A stretch of DNA of 64,000 bases from AP-15 sp035503615 (GCA_035503615.1 DATJTI010000071.1:1-64000), one strand, 5' to 3'. Shown: positions 45,412-53,814, counted from the first letter of the stretch. Notes: generated by a model from the letters alone, not told the origin. Program-made: numbers and translations.

Positions 45412-46263
45412 ATGGCGGATTGGCGCGAGACCTGCCGCAGCACGGTGGCGCCTTGGGAATGCGACGTCACCGAGCATTTCACGATCGCGTTCTACCTCGA
45501 CCGGCTGGACATCGCTGCGGCGAACCTCGCCGACCGGCTCGGCATCGCGGAGGCGCTGCGCAGCGGCGGGTTTGCGCGGCGGCTCGATTTGCGCTTTGTG
45601 CACGAGCTGCGCGCCGGCGACAGCTTTCATATCGAGAGTGCGGCAATCGGGGTCGATCCGGGCTTGCGCCTTGGACACCGCATTGTCGATTCGTCCGCCG
45701 GTGAAACGGTGAGCTGGGTCGAGGAGAGCTGGGAGCTGCCGCCCGACCGCCTGCCGGCAGAGCGTCGGGCGGCGATCGAGCAGCGATTGGCGCGATGGGA
45801 CGGGCCGGCGATCGAACGGCGGCCCGAGCCGAAATCGATGGAAGGCGCCATTGCGAGCGCCCGCGGCCGGGTGCAACCGGGCGATCTCGACGAGAACGGC
45901 CGGTTCTCGCCCGCGGCCTTTGTGCATCGCTTTACCGACGCATTGCTGCAGGCGCTGGCGGCGATCGGCATGGGCGGCGCCGCCATGAAAACCGGCCGGC
46001 GCGGCTTTTCAACCTTCGAGCTGGCGCTGCGCATCACCGCGGTACCGCGCCTCGGCGAGCCCTGCCTGGTCGAAACCGGGATCGCCCATCTCGGCAGCTC
46101 GTCGCTGCGCTTTGTGCACCGGATGATCGATCCGCGCACCGGCAGCGAATTGGCTCGCGCCGACCAGTTCGGCGTGCAGCTCGATCTCGACGCGCGGCGG
46201 CCGGCGCCGCTGCCGGAAGCGGTCCGGACGCGCGCCGCGGCGCTGGTCCTACCGCTCGCGTGA
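45412..46263 (+). CDS. Double-hotdog acyl-CoA thioesterase-like protein
   Basis: A 283-residue protein made of two hotdog folds in tandem. The first (about 1-130) starts with a 4-hydroxybenzoyl-CoA thioesterase-like PWECDVTEHFTIAFYLDRLD, and the second (about 145-275) has VQPGDLDENGRFSPAAFVHR and LGEPCLVETGIAHLGSSSLRFVHR. These resemble acyl-CoA thioesterases acting on aromatic or carnitine-type acyl-CoAs. The ATG at 45412 fits the family N-terminus; no clear Shine-Dalgarno. It stands alone between the divergent PfkB gene and the convergent VOC gene. The substrate is unknown. Confidence 0.75.
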   Translation: MADWRETCRSTVAPWECDVTEHFTIAFYLDRLDIAAANLADRLGIAEALRSGGFARRLDLRFVHELRAGDSFHIESAAIGVDPGLRLGHRIVDSSAGETVSWVEESWELPPDRLPAERRAAIEQRLARWDGPAIERRPEPKSMEGAIASARGRVQPGDLDENGRFSPAAFVHRFTDALLQALAAIGMGGAAMKTGRRGFSTFELALRITAVPRLGEPCLVETGIAHLGSSSLRFVHRMIDPRTGSELARADQFGVQLDLDARRPAPLPEAVRTRAAALVLPLA

Positions 46264-46270
46264 GGCGGCG

Positions 46271-46286
46271 CGCCGGCTTGCCGGCG
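46271..46286. terminator. Hairpin between convergent genes
   Basis: CGCCGGC-TT-GCCGGCG forms a perfect seven-base-pair stem in the 28-bp gap between the convergent thioesterase and VOC genes. It is a good bidirectional terminator candidate, without a T-run. Confidence 0.5.
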
Positions 46287-46291
46287 GTGAT

Positions 46292-47215
46292 CTACCTGAC
46301 TTCGACCAGCTCGATCGCCTCGCGGCTCGGGCCCTCGATCATCAGGGCACGGGTGTCGCCGAGCGGGTAGATCGGTTCGAGGATCGCCACACCCTCGGCG
46401 GCGAGCTTGTCAGCCCAGGCATCGAGATCGGCAACCGAGAGCGCCACATGATCCTGCAGCTGGCCGCGCGAGCTGGCCAGCGGGGTGTCGCCCTGGTTCG
46501 CATACCACATCATCGACACGTCGCCGAACTCGACCCCGGCGCGCGGAGTGCGGAACATCCCCTCGCGGTCCAGCGCCGGCCAGGTGCGGTCCGGACCGCG
46601 CACCGGACCGCCGCCCGAGGCCCCGGCCGGAATCGGCGCGTAGCCGGGCCGAAGCGGCGCGTTCAGGTGCTCCTGGTACCATGCGAGTGCCGCGATCGGG
46701 TCTTCCTGGTAAAGATGCACATGGTTGAAGCGCTCGGCCGGATGGTTTCCGGCATATTCGACAAGCGCCTCATCGGGGCCGCGCAGATAGGCAAAGCCGC
46801 CAACCTTGCCCGGCGGGACATCGCGCGCCCTGGCCTCGGCGATCTGCGCCCGGGTCAGGCCCAGCACATTGCCGATGCTCGGCCAGGTATCGCTCGAGAT
46901 CAGCACCGAGCCGCCTTCATCGGTCGTGTAGAGCGGCAGCAACTCGACCTCGGACCGGCTCTTGTAGGTTTCGAGGCGGGCGCGCGAATCGGTCACGTGC
47001 CAACCGAAATGCCAGATCGCACTCTGCGGCCCGGTTGGCGGCGGTGTCTCGACCCGGGTGAACAGCACCATGACGTCGTTCGGCGATTTGAGCGCCGCGA
47101 ACCCGCCCCAGCTGCCGCGCGCGGTGGACGGAAACTGGCGGGTGTAGAAGGCGAGCGCGCGATCGGGATCGACCGAATTGAGATGGATGTGGTGAAACCG
47201 CGGGGCCGGCAACAT
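46292..47215 (-). CDS. VOC-family (glyoxalase/dioxygenase-fold) protein
   Basis: A 307-residue protein with repeated betaalphabetabetabeta modules. Module starts are FHHIHLNSVDPDRALAFYT (about 7-25), FNHVHLYQEDPIAALAWYQ (about 170-190) and DHVALSVADLDAWADKL (about 265-280), each giving potential metal-binding His residues. The fold houses glyoxalases, extradiol dioxygenases and related lyases, so only the superfamily can be assigned. GGAGGAG precedes the ATG at 47215, better than the ATG at 47236. It is on the same strand as the two-subunit decarboxylase just upstream and may share its transcript. Confidence 0.82.
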   Translation of the reverse strand: MLPAPRFHHIHLNSVDPDRALAFYTRQFPSTARGSWGGFAALKSPNDVMVLFTRVETPPPTGPQSAIWHFGWHVTDSRARLETYKSRSEVELLPLYTTDEGGSVLISSDTWPSIGNVLGLTRAQIAEARARDVPPGKVGGFAYLRGPDEALVEYAGNHPAERFNHVHLYQEDPIAALAWYQEHLNAPLRPGYAPIPAGASGGGPVRGPDRTWPALDREGMFRTPRAGVEFGDVSMMWYANQGDTPLASSRGQLQDHVALSVADLDAWADKLAAEGVAILEPIYPLGDTRALMIEGPSREAIELVEVR

Positions 47216-47325
47216 GAATCTCTCCTCCCTTGGCATGTCCTTGAGGCAAGGCTGGGCCGAGCCTAGCGTGCGGCCAACCGCGCTGTCACCGCGGTTGCGC
47301 TGAGGGGCGGCGATGTCCGGGCGGG

Positions 47326-47359
47326 TTCAGCCCTGCCCCAAGCTCAGCCCTGCCCCAAG
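47326..47359. repeat. 17-bp tandem repeat, two copies plus a fragment
   Basis: TTCAGCCCTGCCCCAAG (47326-47342) and CTCAGCCCTGCCCCAAG (47343-47359) are followed by a fragment TTCAGCCCGAG. The copies lie just past the stop of the decarboxylase beta gene, and the fragment reaches into its last codons (LGSG). Confidence 0.85.
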
Positions 47360-47360
47360 T

Positions 47361-47990
47361 TCAGCCCGAGCCGAGCAGTGCCGCGCGAAAGCGGTTGCGG
47401 CAGGCCGCGAGGTCGAGGTTGCGCTTGACCGCCGGCGGATCGGTCGGCCGGACCCGCAGCACGACAAAGGCGGTGCCGTTGCCGGCCCGCAACAGCCGCG
47501 CGCCATCATCGAGATCGGCGTCGCGAGCGATCGTGCGGGTCGCCTTGATGCCCGAGCCGGCCGCAATCCGTTCGAGATCGACGCCGAGGCTGGTATGGCT
47601 CTTCTGATATCCGGTCTCGCCGTAATGGCCGTTATCGACGCACAGGATCGCCAGATTGGGCGGGTTCATCACCGCGATCGTCGCTAGCGCACCGAGATTC
47701 ATCAACAGCTCGCCATCGCCGGTCACCACCAGCACGCGCCGCTCCGGGCGGGCGAGCGCAAGGCCGAGCCCGATCATCGCGGCACCGCCCATCGCACCGG
47801 CCATCGTATAGGCGTTGGCGCCATCATCGGTCAGCGCTGCGACATCCTTGGCGGCGCCGGCAAGACCGCTGACGATCAGAAAATCCTGGTGGCGGCCCAC
47901 CAGCGCCGGGATCGCCTGGCAACGATCGAGGACGAAACCGGCGGCGATCGCCTCGGCAAGACGCGCTTGCGGCGGCTGCGAACTCGGCAT
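47361..47990 (-). CDS. ThDP-dependent decarboxylase, beta (C-terminal) subunit
   Basis: A 209-residue protein that corresponds to the C-terminal thiamine-diphosphate-binding half of sulfopyruvate/phosphonopyruvate decarboxylases (ComE-like). The ThDP motif is GDGELLMNLGALATIAV, closed by the LAILCVDNGHYGETGYQ segment. Its partner is the alpha subunit gene just upstream. Such two-subunit enzymes decarboxylate 3-sulfopyruvate, phosphonopyruvate or similar 2-oxo acids; which one is unknown. AGGAGGTGA lies close to the ATG at 47990, excluding the longer frame. A 16-bp repeat separates the two subunit genes. Confidence 0.85.
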   Translation of the reverse strand: MPSSQPPQARLAEAIAAGFVLDRCQAIPALVGRHQDFLIVSGLAGAAKDVAALTDDGANAYTMAGAMGGAAMIGLGLALARPERRVLVVTGDGELLMNLGALATIAVMNPPNLAILCVDNGHYGETGYQKSHTSLGVDLERIAAGSGIKATRTIARDADLDDGARLLRAGNGTAFVVLRVRPTDPPAVKRNLDLAACRNRFRAALLGSG

Positions 47991-48016
47991 TTCACCTCCT
48001 GGGTGGCGTTGGCGCG

Positions 48017-48048
48017 GGGCGGCATCAGCGTAGGGCGGCATCAGCGCT
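48017..48048. repeat. 16-bp tandem repeat, two copies
   Basis: GGGCGGCATCAGCGTA (48017-48032) is followed directly by GGGCGGCATCAGCGCT (48033-48048), in the 103-bp gap between the alpha and beta subunit genes of the ThDP decarboxylase. Confidence 0.85.
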
Positions 48049-48093
48049 GGGCGACGGTGATGCGAGTGGGCCCGCGCCGGCACCGGTCGCGGT

Positions 48094-48618
48094 TCAGAAT
48101 TGCTTGGCGCCGAGCAGCTTTTGCGTCAGCAGCACGGCGACGGCACGACCGGCCTGAAACACCGTGGTCAGCGCCGCATCGACGGTCGGCACCACCTCTT
48201 CCGGGTGCTCGACCCGCAGCACGATGACACCCATTGCCGCCAGCACCGGCTCGACCGCCTGACCCATCGGGTACTGCCACGGATTGCCCTCGCCAAAATC
48301 GCCGCGCATGCTGACGAGGGCGAGAAACGGGAATTGGCCGCCCTTGATCAGCGACAGCATGTTGATGCAGTTGCCCGCACCGCTCGACTGCATCAGCAGG
48401 ACGCCGCGCGCCCCACCGAGATCGGCGCCGGCGAGCAGCGCCACGCCTTCCTCCTCGCTGGTCAGCGCGACCGAGCGCACTTCGGGATCGGCAAGCGAGC
48501 GGTCGATCAGCAGGCGGTGGCCGGCATCGGGCACATAGGCGAACTGGGTGACCCGGTGGCGGCGCAGCAACTCGTAGAGTTCATCCGGCCAGCGCGTCGT
48601 CGCGGCACTCTCGTCCAT
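48094..48618 (-). CDS. ThDP-dependent decarboxylase, alpha (N-terminal) subunit
   Basis: A 174-residue protein matching the N-terminal pyrimidine-binding half of sulfopyruvate/phosphonopyruvate decarboxylases (ComD-like). The segment VALTSEEEGVALLAGADLGG carries the conserved glutamate that activates ThDP, and MQSSGAGNCINMLSLIKGGQFP follows. It works with the beta subunit encoded 103 bp downstream. The ATG at 48618 begins MDESAATTRWPDELYELL. It is divergent from the DHA2 pump, whose start lies 137 bp away. Confidence 0.85.
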   Translation of the reverse strand: MDESAATTRWPDELYELLRRHRVTQFAYVPDAGHRLLIDRSLADPEVRSVALTSEEEGVALLAGADLGGARGVLLMQSSGAGNCINMLSLIKGGQFPFLALVSMRGDFGEGNPWQYPMGQAVEPVLAAMGVIVLRVEHPEEVVPTVDAALTTVFQAGRAVAVLLTQKLLGAKQF

Positions 48619-48755
48619 CCCTGGTCCCCGCCACACTGTTCGCCGAGGATTGCCGCCGCCGCGGGGCGAAGGCAACCCCTGAAATGCGGCACCGCTGTTG
48701 CCCTCCCGGCCCGTTGCCCTGTAGTGACAACGGACAGGCTTGCCGCGAAGCTGCG

Positions 48756-50270
48756 ATGGCCCCGCCGGCGCAATCGACCACGCTGTCCCTGACGCGATCG
48801 GAGATCGTCTCAGTCCTCTCGGGGCTGATGCTGGCGATGTTCCTCGCCAGCCTCGATCAGACGATCGTCGCCACCTCGCTGTCGGCGATGGCCCAGGACC
48901 TCAATGGCTGGGCGCTGATTTCCTGGGTCGTGTCGGCCTATCTGGTCGCCTCGACGGTGACGACGCCGATCTATGGCCGGCTCAGCGACCTCTACGGGCG
49001 GCGGCCGATCCTGATGGTGTCGATCGCGCTGTTTGTCGCCGCCTCGGTGCTGTGCGCCTCGGCGCATACGATGCTCGAGCTGATCGGCGCGCGGCTGTTG
49101 CAAGGGGTCGGCGGCGGCGGTCTGCGCTCGGTCTCGCAAGCGGCGATCGCCGATGTGATCCCACCGCGCGAGCGCGGCAAGTACCAGGGCTATTTTTCGA
49201 GCGTCATGGCGATCTCGAACCTGCTGGGTCCGGTGCTCGGCGGGTTTTTCGCCGAGGATCTGTCGTGGCCGTGGATCTTCTGGATCAACCTGCCGTTTGG
49301 CGCGCTGGCGCTCGTGCTGTGCAACCGCAACCTGCGCCGCCTGCCGCGGCCGCGGCGCAAGCCGGTCATCGACTGGCTCGGCGCGGCACTGATCATCGCC
49401 TCGGCGACGCCGATCCTGATCGGTGTCTCCGGCGTAGAGGCCGCCGGCGGCTGGGGCCGCATCGATGTCCTGGTGCCGATCGCGATCGGCCTTGTGCTGC
49501 TCGGCCTGCTCGTGGTGCGCGAGCGCGAAGCGGCCGAGCCGATGATCCCGCTGCGGCTGTTTGCCAACCGGATCTTCGCGATCGGCAGCCTCGCCGCGTT
49601 TGCCACCTCGATGGTGATGATCGCGCTGATCATCCTGGTGCCGCTCGATTTCGAACTGGTCTCGGGGCTGGCCGCCGACCAGGCGGGCATCCGCCTGATG
49701 CCGATGACCGGCGGCACCGTGCTGGGCTCGTTCATCGCCGGGCAGCTGGTGACCCGCAGCGGGCATTACCGCCCCTACCCGGTCCTGGGTGCGGCGGCGA
49801 TGACCCTCTTGTGCGTGGTGATCGCGCTTTATGGGCTGGGCCGCGGCCTCATCAGCGACACCGTGCTGACTGCCGGGCTCGGGCTCGCCTTCGGCTTTCA
49901 GCTGTCACCGATTGTGGTGGCGGTGCAGAACGCGCTCGAATTCGAGGACACTGGGATCGGCCTGTCGGTGCTGATGTTCTTCCGGCTGATCGGCGGCGCG
50001 CTCGGTGTGGCGCTGCTGACGGCGCTGCTGGTCGGCGCGCTCGACGCCGGCGCGCTGGCGTTGCCCGGCCACCATGTGTTCGGCGCCGATCCAGGGATCG
50101 CGTTGCTGCACCTCGCCCAGGCACACCCAGCAGGACGGCCGCGCGTTGCCGGTCTCGACCGGGTCATGCGCGCCGCTTTCGCGCAAGTCTTCTTCTCTGC
50201 CGCGGCGATCTCGGCGCTGGCGACGCTCGGCTCGCTCGGCCTCAAGGAAATTCCGCTGCGCACCAGCTGA
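48756..50270 (+). CDS. DHA2-family MFS drug efflux pump
   Basis: A 504-residue inner-membrane protein with about 14 transmembrane segments. Typical motifs are LDQTIVATSLSAMAQDL in TM1, the motif A loop GRLSDLYGRRPILM and motif C in AISNLLGPVLGGFFAE. It is a second DHA2 exporter besides the one at 5.1 kb, with similar organisation. The ATG at 48756 gives the family start; the longer frame from 48684 reads across Cys/Pro-rich sequence. It is divergent from the decarboxylase genes and ends 87 bp before the selenoprotein gene on the same strand. Confidence 0.88.
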   Translation: MAPPAQSTTLSLTRSEIVSVLSGLMLAMFLASLDQTIVATSLSAMAQDLNGWALISWVVSAYLVASTVTTPIYGRLSDLYGRRPILMVSIALFVAASVLCASAHTMLELIGARLLQGVGGGGLRSVSQAAIADVIPPRERGKYQGYFSSVMAISNLLGPVLGGFFAEDLSWPWIFWINLPFGALALVLCNRNLRRLPRPRRKPVIDWLGAALIIASATPILIGVSGVEAAGGWGRIDVLVPIAIGLVLLGLLVVREREAAEPMIPLRLFANRIFAIGSLAAFATSMVMIALIILVPLDFELVSGLAADQAGIRLMPMTGGTVLGSFIAGQLVTRSGHYRPYPVLGAAAMTLLCVVIALYGLGRGLISDTVLTAGLGLAFGFQLSPIVVAVQNALEFEDTGIGLSVLMFFRLIGGALGVALLTALLVGALDAGALALPGHHVFGADPGIALLHLAQAHPAGRPRVAGLDRVMRAAFAQVFFSAAAISALATLGSLGLKEIPLRTS

Positions 50271-50330
50271 CCCATTTGCAGGCAGGCGCGCGAACGTGGC
50301 CCCAACCGCATGCCGGTGCTATGATCGGCG

Positions 50331-50346
50331 CCGGGGAGTTCCCCGG
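50331..50346 (+). promoter_or_regulatory. Leader hairpin overlapping the ribosome binding site of the SelW-like gene
   Basis: CCGGGGA-GT-TCCCCGG is a perfect seven-base-pair hairpin whose last two G's are the first bases of the GGAGGT Shine-Dalgarno (50345-50350) of the selenoprotein gene. Folding would hide part of the ribosome binding site and could regulate its translation. A TATGAT at 50320-50325 could be a -10 box just upstream, but no good -35 is visible. Confidence 0.45.
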
Positions 50347-50357
50347 AGGTCACGATC

Positions 50358-50576
50358 ATGAAGGTTCGGATCGAATATTGCGTGCCTTGAAACTATCTGC
50401 CCAGGGCCCTCCGTGCGAGGGCACGTCTCGAAGAGAAGTACGGTGCCGAGGTCGAGCTCGTCAAAGGTACCAGCGGTGTGTTCGAGATCACCGTCGATGG
50501 CAGGCTCGCCTTTTCAAAAAAGCAGCTGGGACGGTTCCCGGAGGACGCCGAGATCGACGCGCTCGGCGGCAGCTAG
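50358..50576 (+). CDS. SelT/SelW/SelH-family selenoprotein (CxxU, TGA-encoded selenocysteine)
   Basis: A 72-residue Rdx-family, thioredoxin-like protein. Reading the in-frame TGA at 50388-50390 as selenocysteine gives MKVRIEYCVPU then NYLPRALRARARLEEKYGAE, VELVKGTSGVFEITVDGRLA and FSKKQLGRFPEDAEIDALGGS, ending at TAG 50574-50576. CVPU is the family redox motif, and the downstream sequence (GGVFEVxVDGxxxFSKxxxGRFP-like) is its known signature, so the frame is real on both sides of the TGA. GGAGGT lies seven bases before the ATG. A SECIS-like hairpin follows the TGA. The family is thought to handle thiol or selenol redox chemistry; its substrate is unknown. The host must carry selA, selB, selC and selD elsewhere. 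The Cys-for-Sec form is common in other bacteria. Confidence 0.88.
50406..50422 (+). promoter_or_regulatory. Bacterial SECIS-like hairpin
   Basis: GCCCUC-CGUGC-GAGGGC folds into a perfect six-base-pair stem with a five-base apical loop. The loop starts 22 bases after the TGA (50388-50390), and its second base is G followed by U. Known bacterial SECIS elements have a small apical loop with a G in its first two bases at 16-37 bases from the UGA, bound by SelB. The position within the coding frame is as expected. Confidence 0.7.
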
Positions 50577-50589
50577 GCCGGGCGCCAAG

Positions 50590-52164
50590 TTATCGCGGCG
50601 CAACACTTTTCTGCCGGCTGTCGTCGCGAACAAAAATGACGGCGCGCGCGTCGCGATAGACGCGCCGCCATTGCGGCAGTTCGGCGAGGTCGCCAACGGC
50701 GGGCTGCCCCGGCTGGAGCAGGACCCAGGCAATGCCCCAGCGGTCGAGCAGGTGGCGCAGCACGCTGGCGTCGCCATCGACCGCGTCGAGATAGCGCGCA
50801 AGAAAGGCGTTGCCATAGAGCTCGATGCGGCCGTCGATGAAGATCGGAATCCCCCGAAACACCAGGTAGTCGCCAAAGGCTTCGCTGTTGAACACCCGCC
50901 CCGCGAGCCCCATGCGGGTCGCGACGGCCAGCGCCCGCGCCGGTGTCGCTGTGTCGTCGCTGCGCACAATCGGGTGCAGCAGCAGCGGCAGACTGAGCAT
51001 CACCGCCACGGCCAGACCGAGCAGCAGTGCCGGTGGCGCCGCCGGCCGCGCCAGGCGGATGAAGATGCGGCAGATCGCCGAAGGCGGGACGGCGCCGATC
51101 TTCGCAGCGAGCTGGGGACCGAGCGAGCCCATCACCGCGAGCGGGCCGACCAGCCCCAAGAGATCGGCGTGCCGTGTATGGGCGAGCGCCATGTGGCACA
51201 GCCCGACCACCACCAGAACCCGGGTCGGCGGCACCTTCACCCCGGTCGCGAGGCCGAGCGCCACCAGCCCCAGCAACATGATCTCGACTGGCTGAAAATC
51301 CTGAAAATTCGGGCTCTGCCACTCGATGAACGAGGATTGCAACGCCGGCATCGTCATCAGCCGGAACGGCTGGACGAGGCCGGCGATCCCGTTGGGTGTC
51401 GCCAATGCGGCGCCGAGCGCCAGCGCCGCAAACAGGCCCCAGCGCTCCGCCTGGTGGCGCCGGTTCGGACCGGCCAGCACCGCCTCGGCCGCCAGATAGA
51501 AGGCGAGCAGCAGGCCGAACAAAAAGCTGTCGTGCAGATTGGCCCATAGCACCATGACCGGCAGCAGCCGGAAGGGCGGCACGGCACCGGCATCGCGCGC
51601 CTGGAACAGCACCCCCGACCACAGCACCATGAGTGGCATCGCCAGCAAATGCGGCCGCGCCAGCAGATGAGGCTCGACCATGGAAGCGGCCAATGCCACC
51701 GCGATCAGGGCGCAGAATGGTTCGGCCGGGCGCAGCAGGAAGCGGGTCAGCAATGCCAGGCTGGCGGCAAAGCAGGCGATCGTCAGCAGCACCAGCCCGT
51801 TCCAGCCCGCCGCCTGGTACAGCGCCGCCATGACGAGTTCGGAAAGCCATTCGTGCGGGATCCACCGCGCACCGGCGAAGGTGTAGGAGAACGGGTCGTG
51901 CACGGGCAGCGCGCCATGCGCCAGCATCCAGCGCCCGGCAGCGATGTGCAGATAGGTATCCGGATCGTGCAGCAGTGCTGCGGGCCGGGCCAGCACGCGG
52001 GCGCAGGCAAGAACGGCGACGATCAGTGGCCAGGACGGAAGGAACTGCGTGCACTGCCGCCAACGCGCACTGCCCACTCGCCCGATGGCTCGTCGCGAAA
52101 GATCGATCGGCGCGATGCTGCGGCCCTCCGGCTTGCCGGCCCGACAATCGCCGAGCCTGCACAC
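50590..52164 (-). CDS. Polytopic membrane protein of unknown function, GT-C-like
   Basis: A protein of up to 524 residues with about ten transmembrane segments. Right after TM1 comes a conserved acidic segment DPDTYLHIAAGRWMLAHGAL and IPHEWLSELVM, the kind of loop with Asp and His found in GT-C (lipid-linked) glycosyltransferases, and the soluble C-terminal 130 residues include VFNSEAFGDYLVFRGIPIFI and IDGRIELYGNAF. Such proteins act at the inner membrane in cell-envelope glycan assembly; the exact reaction is not known. The start is uncertain: GTG at 52164 leads into 40 polar residues before TM1. It is convergent with the selenoprotein gene. Confidence 0.7.
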   Translation of the reverse strand: MCRLGDCRAGKPEGRSIAPIDLSRRAIGRVGSARWRQCTQFLPSWPLIVAVLACARVLARPAALLHDPDTYLHIAAGRWMLAHGALPVHDPFSYTFAGARWIPHEWLSELVMAALYQAAGWNGLVLLTIACFAASLALLTRFLLRPAEPFCALIAVALAASMVEPHLLARPHLLAMPLMVLWSGVLFQARDAGAVPPFRLLPVMVLWANLHDSFLFGLLLAFYLAAEAVLAGPNRRHQAERWGLFAALALGAALATPNGIAGLVQPFRLMTMPALQSSFIEWQSPNFQDFQPVEIMLLGLVALGLATGVKVPPTRVLVVVGLCHMALAHTRHADLLGLVGPLAVMGSLGPQLAAKIGAVPPSAICRIFIRLARPAAPPALLLGLAVAVMLSLPLLLHPIVRSDDTATPARALAVATRMGLAGRVFNSEAFGDYLVFRGIPIFIDGRIELYGNAFLARYLDAVDGDASVLRHLLDRWGIAWVLLQPGQPAVGDLAELPQWRRVYRDARAVIFVRDDSRQKSVAPR

Positions 52165-52351
52165 GTCGAAGCATCGCCGCCCAGGATTAGCAAATCCCTA
52201 GCCGCAGCACCCGCCGGGCGGCATCAGCCGATTGCCGCCGCCCGACCGCGCTCGATTTGGCCCCGCCCGATTACAGGGCACCGCCCGATTTCGGCGTTCG
52301 CCGCGCTGAAGAGAGAGGCGCGGCCGGCTCAGGCCGCGACCCCGTGTCCGA

Positions 52352-53647
52352 TCATTTGGCTGCCGCCGGCACCGCGTCGGCGTACATCTCGGGCAGCACG
52401 GTCTGGCGCCAGGTTTCCTGCCGCGGAAAGATCTTCTCGATCGCCCGCGCCGAGTAATAGCTGGTGTCGGTCCCGGGCGGGTTGCCGCCCTCCTGCACGG
52501 TCCTGACCGCGTTGAGCAGGAGCCGTCGCGTCGCGATGATCGCCCGGTCGGCCGGCCCCAGATGCTCCTTCGAGCGATCGACGATCGGCCCCATCCCTTC
52601 CTGCACCGCGCGGTCCTGAGTGTTGATGCCATCGATCCCGGTAAAGGTCTCGTGCTTCTGCACCTGGCGGTCGATCATCCAGTCGTTGCGCTTGTTGCGG
52701 AACGAGCGGAACTCGCCCGAGGTCTCGACATAGTCGGGACCATTGCCGTTGCCGCGCTCCATGCGGTCCTCGTCGGACAGGCCCGGCTCGCCGAAGCTGT
52801 ACATCCAGTTCCACACCATGCAGTTTTCGTCGTCGATCGGAACCCAGATGTGGCCGGCGATGTTGGGGCGGTCACCGCCGCCCATCGCGCGGCCCAGCTG
52901 CTGCGGCCGGATCTGGGTGAACGGCATCACGAAATGATAGGAGCGGACATAAGTCTTGTCGTCGTCAAGCGGCCGGATCCCGACATAGCGATAGCCATAA
53001 TCGGTCACATCGACCTCGAGCAGCGGAGCACGGCCGCGCACAAACGGCCCCTGCACCGGAATGCCCGGGCGGCTCGTATTGGGCGTGATCGTGCGGTGCA
53101 GGATCGGCGCATGCGAGGTGTCGATGCCGCCTTCGAGCGCCTGCAGCCAGTTGCACTCCTCCCACACCTTCGAGACATGGCGATGGGTCTCGGGCACCTG
53201 GGTCCATTCGAAGGCCGGGGGCGCCGGCATCCTGTCCTTCGGTCCCATATAGGTCCAGATCACGCCGCCCATCTCGACCGTCGGATAGGCCGTGAGCCGC
53301 ACCTTGTGGCAGAACGGCTCGGGCTCGTTCATCTGCTCGGTGCAGTTGCCGTCGACATCGAACTTCCAGCCGTGATAGACGCAGCGCAGACCCGAATCCT
53401 CGTTGCGCCCGAACCACAATGAGGCACGGCGATGCGGGCAGAACTCGTCGATGAGGCCGATGCGGCCTTGGCTGTCGCGAAACCCGACGAGCTGTTCGCC
53501 GAGCAACCGGACCCGCACCGGCGCGCAATCGGGCTCGGGCAGTTCGCCGGCGAAAAGCGCCGGGATCCAGTAGCGCCGCAGCACTCCGCCCATCGGCGTG
53601 CCCGGGCCGACGCGGGTGATCAGCTCGTTGTCCTCGGGTGACAGCAT
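52352..53647 (-). CDS. Rieske non-heme iron oxygenase, alpha subunit
   Basis: A 431-residue oxygenase component of the phthalate-dioxygenase-like group. The Rieske [2Fe-2S] ligands are CPHRRASLW and CVYHGWKF (about residues 70-72 and 89-92). The mononuclear iron ligands come from EGGIDTSHAPILH (about 173-185) and a later Asp. The enzyme hydroxylates an aromatic or related substrate with electrons from a reductase; no ferredoxin or reductase gene is adjacent. The ATG follows GAGGAGACC-type sequence. Divergent from the GNAT gene. The substrate is unknown. Confidence 0.92.
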   Translation of the reverse strand: MLSPEDNELITRVGPGTPMGGVLRRYWIPALFAGELPEPDCAPVRVRLLGEQLVGFRDSQGRIGLIDEFCPHRRASLWFGRNEDSGLRCVYHGWKFDVDGNCTEQMNEPEPFCHKVRLTAYPTVEMGGVIWTYMGPKDRMPAPPAFEWTQVPETHRHVSKVWEECNWLQALEGGIDTSHAPILHRTITPNTSRPGIPVQGPFVRGRAPLLEVDVTDYGYRYVGIRPLDDDKTYVRSYHFVMPFTQIRPQQLGRAMGGGDRPNIAGHIWVPIDDENCMVWNWMYSFGEPGLSDEDRMERGNGNGPDYVETSGEFRSFRNKRNDWMIDRQVQKHETFTGIDGINTQDRAVQEGMGPIVDRSKEHLGPADRAIIATRRLLLNAVRTVQEGGNPPGTDTSYYSARAIEKIFPRQETWRQTVLPEMYADAVPAAAK

Positions 53648-53814
53648 CGGGTGGTCTCCTCGTCAAACGGAGATGAGGTCAAACGGTCATGCGCCGCAAT
53701 CGCGGCGGGCCCGGTGCGATCATCGGCCGATCGCGAGCCGAGGGCAAGAGCCGGCAGCAGTGCCGCTGCGTGCAATCTATGCTATGCATCCGGCCGATCT
53801 ACCCGCGAGGGGCA

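Noticed and set aside
50388..50390. TGA in the SelW-like gene as a nonsense mutation (pseudogene)
   Set aside because: The TGA falls exactly at the CxxU position, sequence after it is family-like, and a SECIS-like hairpin follows; decay would not produce this combination.
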